In this document: in pieces, positions 7,515 through 15,238 of the stretch | Layout of the letters: each line of letters begins with the position of its first letter | Numbering within the stretch: the stretch's first letter is position 1 | Assembly: GCF_003001995.1 (NCBI RefSeq) | Contig: NZ_PVNB01000002.1 | Location: forward strand, 1-64,000 | Source of the DNA: Orenia metallireducens | GTDB taxonomy: Bacteria; Bacillota; Halanaerobiia; Halobacteroidales; Halobacteroidaceae | Length of the DNA stretch: 64,000 nucleotides | Reading direction: 5' to 3' | Position numbers and translations under genes: made by a program | Notes under the pieces: generated by a model | Told to the model about the DNA's origin: nothing | Database searches by the model: none | The model's input: the letters and a program-made list of their open reading frames with translations, nothing else

Positions 7515-7658
7515 TTATATGGATTCTAGTTCAAGATTATTATTTACAAGTTCTTTCATATCTATATTCTTGATGTTGTTTAGTCTGTTTTTTGAAACAT
7601 TCTTTGCTAAGTAATAAGCTGCTTGTTTTGATTCTTTGTTGTCAGTTTTATTTAGCAT
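7515..7658 (-). CDS. small hydrophilic protein, unknown
   Basis: 47 residues starting MLNKTDNKESKQAAYYLAK and ending LVNNNLELESI. A strong AAGGAGG lies seven bases before the ATG and a GC-rich terminator follows, so it is very likely expressed. No family recognised; the size and Lys/Asn/Glu-rich composition resemble small regulatory or spore proteins, but that is only an impression. Confidence 0.6.
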   Translation of the reverse strand: MLNKTDNKESKQAAYYLAKNVSKNRLNNIKNIDMKELVNNNLELESI

Positions 7659-8169
7659 ACATATGCCTCCTTATAATCTTATAGAATTTTGGCTTATATA
7701 TAAAATGTTCTTTAAATTTAAAACCTTTTATATGTTTTAATATAAACTAAGACTATTAACCTAATATTAACTATATGTTAATTTTTAATTAAATATAATC
7801 AGTTTTAGTGATGATTATAGATAGCATAGGTTTGATTAGAAAGATAAGAAAATCTTATGGAAGGATACGAAGTGTGATAACTTACTTGTAAAAAGGATTT
7901 ACAGTAGAAAATTCTAATATATTAAATTTAAACAGAAAAATAGATATTTATATTTAGAATATTCTATCCTGTTTATTTTTTATAACTCAAGATTTCTGTA
8001 TGGTTATAGGTATTATTTAGTCTAAGTATATAATCTTATAGTATAATTATTTACTTAGACACCTGATTAAGGTGTCTTTTTATACCTTCTCTTATACAAT
8101 AACCTTTAACATATATGGCTATTAATTCATATGTTGAAGAGTGATTAAATGTAAAAGGAGGTATAATGG
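7659..8169. other. intergenic: two hairpins, possible small RNA
   Basis: No convincing ORF. A TATAAT-like box lies near 7791-7796. A long imperfect hairpin at 7931-7982 (AAACAG ... CTGTTT followed by ATTTTTTAT) could end a transcript of about 180 bases. At 8019-8060 the inverted words AGTCTAAGTA / TACTTAGAC belong to the AAGTCTAAGT palindrome family. A clear terminator is at 8057-8082. Confidence 0.35.
8057..8082 (+). terminator. rho-independent terminator
   Basis: AGACACCT-GATTA-AGGTGTCT followed by TTTTTAT. Confidence 0.75.
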
Positions 8170-8334
8170 ATGGAGAAAGTTGCTAGGAAAGTCGCTGAGA
8201 TAGATAAGCTAATAGAGAAGTATAAATCAAAAATAAATAGCCCAGATACTTCGAAAGTAGTAAAGATAGCATCTCAGCATATGATTAGAGATTTAGAAAT
8301 TTATAGAGCTAAGATCTCAAAACAGCTTAATTAA
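8170..8334 (+). CDS. small helical protein, unknown
   Basis: 54 residues, MEKVARKVAEIDKLIEKYK then SPDTSKVVKIASQHMIRDLEIYRAK. An excellent AAGGAGG precedes the ATG at 8170 by eight bases (another ATG at 8166 is in a frame that stops at once). Two amphipathic helices with a short Pro-containing turn. The SQxxxxDLEIY segment is faintly like Spo0E-type phosphatases but lacks the SQELD signature, so I do not assign it. A terminator-like hairpin follows at 8500. Confidence 0.6.
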   Translation: MEKVARKVAEIDKLIEKYKSKINSPDTSKVVKIASQHMIRDLEIYRAKISKQLN

Positions 8335-8499
8335 TATTATTAATATGAAGTATTGAGTTGCTTAGTAAAAACAATGCAGGTTAAAATATAACTATAATTT
8401 GGGATGAAATGACAGTTAAATCAATAATTCAAAATCTGTATTGTAATGGTTATAAGGAAGATTGGATTTATAATTGAATATATAATAAGAGTAGGAACT

Positions 8500-8529
8500 A
8501 ACACTCAGCAAGAGCTGGGTGTTTTTTTA
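8500..8529 (+). terminator. rho-independent terminator
   Basis: AACACTCAGC-AAGA-GCTGGGTGTT followed by TTTTTT, 165 bases after the small gene ending at 8334. The intervening 165 bases show no ORF. Confidence 0.75.
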
Positions 8530-8631
8530 TGAACAATAAAATAATGGTAGATCTATTCATCAATATTAAGAAAAGCTTTTTTAAGCTGATTTAATTAGTA
8601 TTTGAAGCAAAGAAATAATAAGGATTCTTGT

Positions 8632-8709
8632 ATGCCAACTTTGTTACAAAAGAGAATGGGCAAAAGACTGGCAGGGGCAGCAAGTAATAAGAGAGAATTT
8701 ATGAAATAG
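8632..8709 (+). CDS. possible 25-residue basic peptide
   Basis: ATG with AAGGA eight bases upstream encodes MPTLLQKRMGKRLAGAASNK and a short tail. The peptide is strongly basic and well formed but too short to judge. It ends five bases before a terminator that reads the other way. Confidence 0.3.
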   Translation: MPTLLQKRMGKRLAGAASNKREFMK

Positions 8710-8713
8710 AGAA

Positions 8714-8741
8714 AACCTCCTAGGATAATCCTTAGGAGGTT
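8714..8741 (-). terminator. terminator of PfpI-like gene
   Basis: AACCTCCTA / TAGGAGGTT with an inner GGAT-ATCC, followed on the minus strand by TTCTC; lies 10 bases after the stop at 8752. Confidence 0.7.
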
Positions 8742-8751
8742 AATAATCAAC

Positions 8752-9330
8752 TTATAATTCAATTTTTATTTCTAAGACATCTAAAAATTTAGCTAACCAT
8801 TCTGGATGTGCTGGCCAAGCAGGAGCAGTTACAAGATTACCATCTACATGAGCTTTATCAACTGCACAGTCGATCCAAGTTCCATTGGCATTTATCACAT
8901 CTGGTCTTATAGCTGGATAAGCAGTACATTCTTTTCCTTCTAATACATTAGCTGCAGTTAAGATTTGAATTCCATGACAAATTGCAGCTATTGGTCTTTC
9001 TTGTTTAGCAAAATATTGAACCAAAGATATAACCCTTTCATTTAGCCTGATATATTCTGGAGAACGGCCTCCTGGAAGAAGCAAAGCATCATAATTATCA
9101 GGATTTACATCTTTAAAACTTGCATTTAACGTAAAGTTATGTCCTTGTTTCTCACTATAAGTTTGTGCTCCTTCAAAATCATGAATAGCTGTTTTTACAA
9201 TATCATTTTTCTCTTTATCTGGACAAACTGCATCAATAGTACAACCTAGCATCTGTAGTGCTTGAAATGGAACCATTACCTCATAGTCTTCAACATAATC
9301 TCCTACTAACATTAGAATTTTCTTACTCAC
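8752..9330 (-). CDS. DJ-1/PfpI family protein
   Basis: 192 residues. KKILMLVGDYVEDYEVMVPF carries the conserved acidic residue; ALLLPGGRSPEYIR and IAAICHGIQIL form the oxyanion strand and nucleophile elbow with Cys in AICHG, so the catalytic Cys-His pair of PfpI/YhbO-type proteins is present. This subgroup acts in repair or protection against reactive carbonyls and general stress. It is paralogous in fold only to the 4486-5124 protein. GGAGGA lies just before the ATG; own terminator follows. Confidence 0.88.
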   Translation of the reverse strand: MSKKILMLVGDYVEDYEVMVPFQALQMLGCTIDAVCPDKEKNDIVKTAIHDFEGAQTYSEKQGHNFTLNASFKDVNPDNYDALLLPGGRSPEYIRLNERVISLVQYFAKQERPIAAICHGIQILTAANVLEGKECTAYPAIRPDVINANGTWIDCAVDKAHVDGNLVTAPAWPAHPEWLAKFLDVLEIKIEL

Positions 9331-9589
9331 TAATATTTTCCTCCTCCATCTTGGTTTATGGTATTTATTTCTTCATTTATATTAATATCCCTTTGTATAA
9401 TTTGGAAAAATCTCAAGATAAATATATACTATACTTTATCTATAAAGTACTTTGTTTATATTTTGAATTTATTACTGATTAATCTCATCTGCAGGAACTA
9501 TTAATTTACAAATTATTATGGAATAAATTAACATGTTAGGTTAGTTTGAATATAATAATGTATATTAAACTAAAGAAAGGGGTGATTTG

Positions 9590-9826
9590 ATGGGAATGTA
9601 TCGCCGTCCAAGACCGCCAAGACCAAGACCTCCACGACCTGGTAGATGTCCTAGAGGATCAAGAGAGTATGTAGTTAGAAGAGGAGATACTTTTTATACG
9701 ATAGCACGAGACTTTAATACAACAGTAGCGGAATTAAGAAGATTAAATCCAGGTATTAATCCAGATAGGCTTAGAGAGGGGCAGATTATCTGTGTTCCAG
9801 GTAGAGGTCCTTGTCCATATTATTAG
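9590..9826 (+). CDS. LysM protein with Arg/Pro-rich N-terminus
   Basis: 78 residues. The N-terminal 25 residues are an Arg-Pro repeat (RPRPPRPRPPRPG), followed by one LysM domain (about 28-72): EYVVRRGDTFYTIARDFNTTVAELRRLNPGI ... EGQIICVPG. LysM binds N-acetylglucosamine glycans such as peptidoglycan. The lack of signal peptide and short basic leader resemble spore coat or cortex-associated LysM proteins (SafA-like), suggesting targeting in the mother cell; this is inference. Start ATG 9590 chosen because GAAAGGGGTG lies six bases upstream. Terminator at 9879. Confidence 0.85.
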   Translation: MGMYRRPRPPRPRPPRPGRCPRGSREYVVRRGDTFYTIARDFNTTVAELRRLNPGINPDRLREGQIICVPGRGPCPYY

Positions 9827-9878
9827 ACTGAGATCAGAGGGAGAAATATAGTAGTGAATAGGAAGTTTAAATTAGAAT

Positions 9879-9917
9879 AAGCAATAAAACCCTTAGGATT
9901 TTATTGCTTATTATTTT
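9879..9917 (+). terminator. terminator of the LysM gene
   Basis: AAGCAATAAAA ... TTTTATTGCTT hairpin followed by ATTATTTTT. Confidence 0.75.
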
Positions 9918-9944
9918 TAATTTGTAAATAATTTATCTTAGACA

Positions 9945-10385
9945 CTAATAATTATAAAGAATTTCTGTGTTATATTCAGATTTCTCTTTTTTCTTTAATT
10001 CTATTAATAGTTCTTTAGTAAATCCTCCTAGTTTATAGTTATCAATTGCATCTAAGTCTACCCAAGCATACTTTTGTGCTTCTTCATTTAATATTACATT
10101 ATATGAATCGGTTTTACAGATGTAGTCGATAAATATGAAGTGTTTTTGCTTATGAAAAGTATCACTATAGATACTCTCTTTTAAACTGATTAGTTTGATA
10201 TCATATATTTCTAACCCTGTTTCTTCTAGAATTTCTCTTTTTAGAGCATCTTCTATACTTTCACCTAATTCAATGTGTCCACCAGGAATTACATATTTGT
10301 TATCCCACTTATCTGATTTACATAGAAGTATTTTATTATCGGGGTTAAAGATGATAGCTCCAACAGTAGGTTCAGGATATGCCAA
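9945..10385 (-). CDS. Nudix hydrolase
   Basis: 146 residues. The Nudix box is complete: GGHIELGESIEDALKREILE followed by ETGL, fitting GX5EX7REUXEEXGU, with all metal-binding glutamates in place. Such enzymes hydrolyse nucleoside diphosphates linked to another moiety; the MutT-like length fits a small housekeeping or sanitising enzyme, substrate unknown. RBS AAGGAG. Likely monocistronic, or cotranscribed with the LUD gene upstream (60 bases apart). Confidence 0.92.
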   Translation of the reverse strand: MAYPEPTVGAIIFNPDNKILLCKSDKWDNKYVIPGGHIELGESIEDALKREILEETGLEIYDIKLISLKESIYSDTFHKQKHFIFIDYICKTDSYNVILNEEAQKYAWVDLDAIDNYKLGGFTKELLIELKKKEKSEYNTEILYNY

Positions 10386-10447
10386 TTAGATCACTCCTTA
10401 TATCTTTGTTAGTCATAAAATTTATAACAGCTATGTATTAGCTAAAT

Positions 10448-11089
10448 TTAGTATCCTAAATTTTCATCAACTATAATAATTTTAATTCTGTCCTTTTTTA
10501 GCTGTTTTTTGATTATTGTGATGTTATTACATATTCTATCTTTTGAATTACAGTCTACACAATAGCCAACTTTAGTGCAGGGAGTATTTTTATTGAGTCT
10601 TTTGGCATCAATAGGGGCTGCTATATTCTTAACCCTATTTTTGGCTTCCTCTAAATCTTTAACTATTTTATTCTTTCCAGCTACAATTATAACTTGTTTT
10701 GGTCCAAAGATCATTGCAGCCACTCTATTGCCATACCCATCAATATTATATAATTCGCCTTCTTCTGTAATTGCATTTGTACTGCATAAAAAGGAATCAG
10801 CACTGAAAACATCTGAATAAAGCTGATCTTTCTCTGTTCTTGTTAAATTTTCTTGATATTTATCTAAGAAAATATAATCTTTTTGTCTTAACAGATCGAT
10901 AATACCAGTTTCAAATAAAGTCATCGAATCTCCAACTCCAACAACAGAACCCTTTGGAATAAGTTCGTTTACTTTAGTGAGCAACTCTTTGCGGGTTTTG
11001 ACATAAAAGCCCTGCATATTATTATCACTTATATTATCTAATAATCTTCTTATTTGTAAATCATGGTACCATTTAATGTTTTCATCCAT
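10448..11089 (-). CDS. LUD-domain (DUF162) protein
   Basis: 213 residues. NNMQGFYVKTRKELLTKVNELIP then GVGDSMTLFETGIIDLLR is the start of the LUD fold, and FGPKQVIIVAGKNKIVKDLEEA the conserved core. The C-terminal part holds CTKVGYCVDCNSKDRICN, a Cys cluster found in the short LUD proteins of Clostridia. LutC-like relatives take part in lactate oxidation complexes; the short anaerobe-type proteins have no proven role. AGGAGG precedes the ATG. Confidence 0.85.
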   Translation of the reverse strand: MDENIKWYHDLQIRRLLDNISDNNMQGFYVKTRKELLTKVNELIPKGSVVGVGDSMTLFETGIIDLLRQKDYIFLDKYQENLTRTEKDQLYSDVFSADSFLCSTNAITEEGELYNIDGYGNRVAAMIFGPKQVIIVAGKNKIVKDLEEAKNRVKNIAAPIDAKRLNKNTPCTKVGYCVDCNSKDRICNNITIIKKQLKKDRIKIIIVDENLGY

Positions 11090-11208
11090 TGTTTTATCTT
11101 CCTCCTGAGTATAAAGTTATTAAGATTATTATAACTTGTATAAGATATTTTAGCTAATCGCATATTAGGAGTGATATACTATGAATATCATATTAGGATA
11201 ACCAAGTA

Positions 11209-11961
11209 TTAATTTGATAAGTTTTCCGAATCATCTTTTTCTATAAATTCAAGCTGTTTTGATAATGTGTTCTTTACAGGACAATCTAAAGTTTCCGCAA
11301 AAGCTCTAATTGGCAAAGCAGCAACACCTTTAGCTTTCAAAGGGACTGCAAAAAATCTAAATATCTTATTATGTAATTTCTCTAATCCTGTTAAATTTTC
11401 TACTATCAAAATTTCATTCTTCAAAAATAAGGTGTGAGCAGGGCGGTTCATCTTTTTTGAACTATCGATATTTAATGTGTCAACCCCCACAAGCCGTACT
11501 TCTTTAGCGATTAAATATGCTATTAATTCTTCTGACATATAAGGATATGAATGGTATTTGTCTTTACCCCAATATTTATCCCATCCAAAATTAAATAAAA
11601 CTGCTTTACCTTTTAACTCTAAATTTTTGGGAATAACATCTAGACATACTGGTTTAAATTCATCTCTTCCCCGAACATCTATAACGATTCCTGGAAGAAT
11701 TACCTCATCAATTTTAATTTCACTAATATCTCTACCAGCTGGATATCTATGATAAGGTGAATCAAGGTAGGTACCGATTGAAGTTTGAAATGAAATTTCT
11801 GTTATCTCAAAAGAAGCTTTTCCCTGATATTTGGGTTTTGATTCTTTATGGGTTAAAAATGGTTTTATATTTGCAGTATATTTAGTATAAGTACCATCTT
11901 CATTTTTCATTTTAAAACCTGGCATATCATTTTCGAAATAATGGCTTAAATCAATAAACAT
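11209..11961 (-). CDS. cyclase-family protein lacking canonical metal His
   Basis: 250 residues. FIDLSHYFENDMPGF at the N-terminus and the SIGTYLDSPYHRYPAGRDIS block match the cyclase/kynurenine-formamidase family (PF04199). The family motif HxGTHxDxPxH reads SxGTYxDxPxH here: two metal-binding histidines are replaced by Ser and Tyr, while Asp and the last His remain. RLVGVDTLNIDSSKK and a later RPAHTLFLKNEILIVENLT correspond to the second half of the site, with one His kept. It may use a different metal arrangement or be non-hydrolytic. AAGAAGGGATG RBS. Confidence 0.75.
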   Translation of the reverse strand: MFIDLSHYFENDMPGFKMKNEDGTYTKYTANIKPFLTHKESKPKYQGKASFEITEISFQTSIGTYLDSPYHRYPAGRDISEIKIDEVILPGIVIDVRGRDEFKPVCLDVIPKNLELKGKAVLFNFGWDKYWGKDKYHSYPYMSEELIAYLIAKEVRLVGVDTLNIDSSKKMNRPAHTLFLKNEILIVENLTGLEKLHNKIFRFFAVPLKAKGVAALPIRAFAETLDCPVKNTLSKQLEFIEKDDSENLSN

Positions 11962-11988
11962 TTATATCATCCCTTCTTTAAGATTTTC

Positions 11989-12420
11989 TTACTTTTCAGC
12001 TCTCCATACCATTAAATATTCTTTCTCCTTTAAATCTTCAGATAATAACTCTTGTTCTATAATAAATTCATTATTAGAGTAGAAGTTATAAGCTTTTTTA
12101 TTCTTCTTAAAAACCTTCAATTCTATATAATCTCTATTCTTTTTGACATGGTCTAATAGCCTTTTTCCATAACCACTGCTTTGAAAGTTGCTAGCAACAA
12201 ATAGTGCTGCAAGATAATTATCTACCATTGAGATAAATCCTCGTAGTTGATTATCTTCCTCTATAATGTAAGTATCAGATAGTGGAATATATTTTTCTTT
12301 CATATCTTGCTGTGATGTTTTCCAATATTCTTTATCAATAAAATCATGGGCCTTCAAGGATACTTCATACCAGAGATGAACTATTTTATCAAGGTCATCT
12401 TTATTACTGTTTCTTATCAT
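11989..12420 (-). CDS. GNAT acetyltransferase (YjaB-like)
   Basis: 143 residues from the ATG at 12420 (AGGAAGAG six bases upstream); a TTG two codons earlier is possible. The acetyl-CoA site is VASNFQSSGYGKRLLDHVKK, which fits the Q/RxxGxG/A loop. Motif B ends YNFYSNNEF. The start IRNSNKDDLDKIVHLW and DFIDKEYW segment resemble YjaB/YesJ-type N-acetyltransferases. Substrate not predictable. It is 28 bases upstream of the cyclase-family gene and may share its transcript. Confidence 0.85.
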   Translation of the reverse strand: MIRNSNKDDLDKIVHLWYEVSLKAHDFIDKEYWKTSQQDMKEKYIPLSDTYIIEEDNQLRGFISMVDNYLAALFVASNFQSSGYGKRLLDHVKKNRDYIELKVFKKNKKAYNFYSNNEFIIEQELLSEDLKEKEYLMVWRAEK

Positions 12421-12473
12421 CAGCAACTCTTCCTTTCTTTAGTAAAGTCAAGATCTTAAGTTATTTATCTATT

Positions 12474-12511
12474 CATAAATCCCTATGTTGTAGAAATGAT
12501 AGGGATTTATG
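12474..12511 (-). terminator. terminator of the SH3-domain gene
   Basis: CATAAATCCCTAT ... ATAGGGATTTATG hairpin 60 bases after the stop at 12569 on the minus strand. Confidence 0.65.
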
Positions 12512-12568
12512 ATAATATAGCCTCTATTAGTAATAGGATTTTTAGAATTAAGTTAAAATAGCCATTTT

Positions 12569-13114
12569 TTAGATTCCGCTTTCAAATTTAATAACATAAT
12601 CTTTTACTTGTGATAAGTAGCCAGCTGTAGTCAACTTAAAAGATTTAGTCTGCTTATCAGCAAAGTTATTAAGCTGGATATAGTTAGTTCCAATAACAGA
12701 ACCTAAGTTATTATATAATTTAATAATAAAAGTAGTTGATTGATAGTCTTTACCTGTCTGATTGGTCAGCTTGCCAGTAATATTAATTCTACCATTACTT
12801 CCTCTTAGCTTAATATCCTTATAGACAAATCCAGGGTTTATAGTTTCCCCATCTGTATCTTCTGATAGATTATTAGATATAGATTCTTTGGATATCCAAC
12901 CTTCAACCTTGACCTTAATCCATCTGTCAGTTGAACCAATTACCTCAACTTGAGTATCTTTAGGAAGGGTGGTTATAGCTCTTCCATTTGGTTCAATTCT
13001 TAATTTCTCTTGATTTACTTTAATGAAGAATATCTGTTTAGCCCAAGCGGTTAGTGCTATCAGTAGAAAAGAAAAAATTATTAAGAAAATTATCTTCTTA
13101 TTAATATTAATCAC
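12569..13114 (-). CDS. secreted SH3 and FxLYD-like domain protein
   Basis: 181 residues. Signal peptide or N-terminal anchor (residues 7-25), then a bacterial SH3 domain (about 32-78: KLRIEPNGRAITTLPKDTQVEVIG ... WISKES), a linker, and a FxLYD-like domain (about 95-178: SNGRINITGKLTNQTGKDYQ, IIKLYNNLGSVIG). Domain order and wording match the protein at 23373-23993, so they are paralogues. The location is outside the membrane; SH3 domains often bind wall peptides. The start is uncertain: GTG abuts the AGGAG; an ATT eight bases after it is also possible. Confidence 0.72.
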   Translation of the reverse strand: MININKKIIFLIIFSFLLIALTAWAKQIFFIKVNQEKLRIEPNGRAITTLPKDTQVEVIGSTDRWIKVKVEGWISKESISNNLSEDTDGETINPGFVYKDIKLRGSNGRINITGKLTNQTGKDYQSTTFIIKLYNNLGSVIGTNYIQLNNFADKQTKSFKLTTAGYLSQVKDYVIKFESGI

Positions 13115-13388
13115 TCCTATCTTAGATGTTATTAAATTTAGTTTTAGCTTAAATCTTGTTGCTTAAATAAAAATCAATTATATTAATTTTTCTATAAAAA
13201 TAATTATAGTCCTGTTTATTGTCATTTATTTCTGTTAAGTGGTTTAGTTGATTCTCTAAACTGAATTTATCTAGTTTAGCTTCCTAAAAGTTGAGAAAGA
13301 AGATAAGAAGAAGTAAGTCCCTATATTTGAGATATGATAATGGGCTAGTGAGACTCTAGGTAAAGCAATAATATATTTTTGGTTGTTC

Positions 13389-13547
13389 TTATTTAATTAT
13401 TTGTTTAAGCCTTTTAAGCTCTCGTTTTATTTCCCGTTTCACTTGATATTGAGCTTTTTTTATTTCAGTCTCTATTTTACGTTCTATTCTTTTTTCTATT
13501 TCTATCCTTTTTTGATTAACTTCCTTTTCAGTTTCAGACTTACCCAA
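13389..13547 (-). CDS. highly charged helical mini-protein (TTG start)
   Basis: 52 residues, begins MGKSETEKEVNQKRIEIEKR; more than half Lys, Arg or Glu, with no hydrophobic core and Ile/Leu spaced as in a continuous helix or coiled coil. AGGAGG sits nine bases before the TTG at 13547, so translation is credible. A longer overlapping plus-strand frame is all Phe/Leu/Tyr and is its antisense shadow. Function unknown; charged helix proteins of this size may bind nucleic acid or act as spore proteins, which is speculation. Confidence 0.6.
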   Translation of the reverse strand: MGKSETEKEVNQKRIEIEKRIERKIETEIKKAQYQVKREIKRELKRLKQIIK

Positions 13548-13852
13548 TCTTATCTACCTCCTAAATTATTGAACTTTACCTAGAGAATAGACTTATAATT
13601 CTAGGATAAAATTGTTATTCCTTCAAATAGAATCAAGAAAAAATCAAAATATTCTAAAACTTAAAAAGGTTAATTTCTTTTAAAACCTAACTATAAGTAT
13701 CGAATTTTAGAGTTGAATAGTTATAGTAAAGGATTTAGCTATATAGCAAGGAGAATTACTCTTATTATAGAAGGTATAATATAAAGTATTTAAGTAAATT
13801 AGATTCTTAGATATCTACTTGATGGATATAATATAGTTGAGGAGGCGATAAG
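13548..13852. other. intergenic with promoter-like box
   Basis: Divergent region between the charged mini-protein and the disulfide-reductase gene. A TATAAT-like box in GGTATAATATAAAG near 13775 is the only clear signal for the rightward gene; no ORF or repeat seen. Confidence 0.35.
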
Positions 13853-15202
13853 ATGAAAATAGTAGTAATTGGTGGAGTTGCTGCAGGGACTAGTGCGGCA
13901 GCTAGAGCCAAACGGATTAATCCTGAAGCTGAGATTGTAATCTTTGAAAGAGATAGTGATATCTCTTATTCTGGTTGTGGACTCCCTTATTATATATCTA
14001 ATATAGTTGAAGCAAGAGATGGTGTTATTATTTATACGCCAGAGAGGTTTGAAGCTAAAAAAGGGGCAGAGGTCAAAGCTCAACATTCTGTTGAAGATAT
14101 ACTAGTAGATAGAAAAGAGATAGTAGTGAGGGATATTTTAAGGAATGAAGTTAAGAGGGTAAGCTATGATAAACTATTAATTGCTACTGGAGCAAGCCCT
14201 ATTGTTCCTGAGATTAAAGGGATAGACTTAGATAATATCTTTCCCTTAAGAAATGTCCATAATGCTGATAGAATCATTGATTATATCCAATTAAATCAGC
14301 CTAAAAAAGCAGTGGTTATTGGTGGTGGATATATTGGTTTAGAATTGACTGAAAGCTTATTAGAGTATGGTATAGAGGTCAGTGTAGTAGAGAAAGCCCA
14401 CCAACTTTTAACCAATCTCGATGCTGATATGGCAGAGATAGTCGCTGAGCATCTAGAAGCTAAAGGGGTAGAGCTAATTTTAGGCGATGGAGTTGTAGAG
14501 TTTCAAGGTGATAAGAGTGTAAAACGAGTTATTACAGAATCAGGCCAAGAGTTGGACTGTGATTTTGTGATCTTAGCCATTGGTGTCAGACCAAATACAG
14601 ATCTAGCAAAGAGGGCAGGGATTGAGTGTGGAAATACAGGAGCAATCAAGGTTAACTCCAAGATGGAGACCAATATTGCTGATATCTATGCAGCAGGAGA
14701 TTGTGTTGAGAGTATCAATTTGATTACTGGTCAGCCAATTTGGGTGCCGCTAGGTTCTACTGCTAACAAGCATGGTAGGGTAGCAGGTAGTAATTTATGT
14801 GGAGTAGAGGATCAATTTAAAGGTATTTTAGGTACAGCAATTACTAAAGTCTGTGACTTAGCTGTTGGATGTACAGGGTTAACTGTTAGAGAGGCAGAAG
14901 AGAAGGGGTATAAAGTGGTCAGTTCTGTAATTAAAGCAGGTAATCATGCTGGCTATTATCCTGGTTATACTAAGATTAATATCAAGCTGGTTGTAGAACA
15001 AGATAGTGGTAGAATCTTAGGTGGGCAGATAGTTGGTAAAGATGGGGTAGATAAGAGAGTAGATGTCTTAGCTACAGCTATTCACAATGAAATGAAGGCA
15101 GCTGAGTTGATTGATCTTGATTTATCCTATGCACCGCCTTTTTCTGTACCTAAAGATGGATTAATGATAGCAGGTTTAGTAACTGATAAGAAGAGAAATT
15201 AA
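13853..15202 (+). CDS. CoA-disulfide-reductase-like flavoprotein
   Basis: 449 residues of the pyridine-nucleotide-disulfide oxidoreductase fold. FAD motif IGGVAAGTSAAARAKR; a single redox Cys at residue 42 in SYSGCGLPYYI; NAD(P)H motif VVIGGGYIGLE at about 160; FAD motif IYAAGDC; dimerisation domain from about 320. One active-site Cys rather than CxxxxC is the hallmark of CoA-disulfide reductase and NADH peroxidase/oxidase relatives. It would reduce CoA disulfide, persulfides or peroxide. There is no C-terminal rhodanese domain. AGGAGGCG RBS. Convergent with the CODH gene, sharing a two-way terminator. Confidence 0.88.
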   Translation: MKIVVIGGVAAGTSAAARAKRINPEAEIVIFERDSDISYSGCGLPYYISNIVEARDGVIIYTPERFEAKKGAEVKAQHSVEDILVDRKEIVVRDILRNEVKRVSYDKLLIATGASPIVPEIKGIDLDNIFPLRNVHNADRIIDYIQLNQPKKAVVIGGGYIGLELTESLLEYGIEVSVVEKAHQLLTNLDADMAEIVAEHLEAKGVELILGDGVVEFQGDKSVKRVITESGQELDCDFVILAIGVRPNTDLAKRAGIECGNTGAIKVNSKMETNIADIYAAGDCVESINLITGQPIWVPLGSTANKHGRVAGSNLCGVEDQFKGILGTAITKVCDLAVGCTGLTVREAEEKGYKVVSSVIKAGNHAGYYPGYTKINIKLVVEQDSGRILGGQIVGKDGVDKRVDVLATAIHNEMKAAELIDLDLSYAPPFSVPKDGLMIAGLVTDKKRN

Positions 15203-15238
15203 GAAGAAGTGGAGATGATTCTCCACTTCTTTTCTTCT
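15203..15238. terminator. bidirectional terminator
   Basis: AGAAGTGGAG-ATGATT-CTCCACTTCT followed by TTTCTTC, between convergent stops at 15202 and 15239. Confidence 0.75.

Noticed and set aside
8170-8334. Spo0E-type phosphatase
   Set aside because: The SQELD signature is absent.
13383-13583. plus-strand Phe/Tyr-rich ORF
   Set aside because: Antisense of the charged mini-protein, no RBS.
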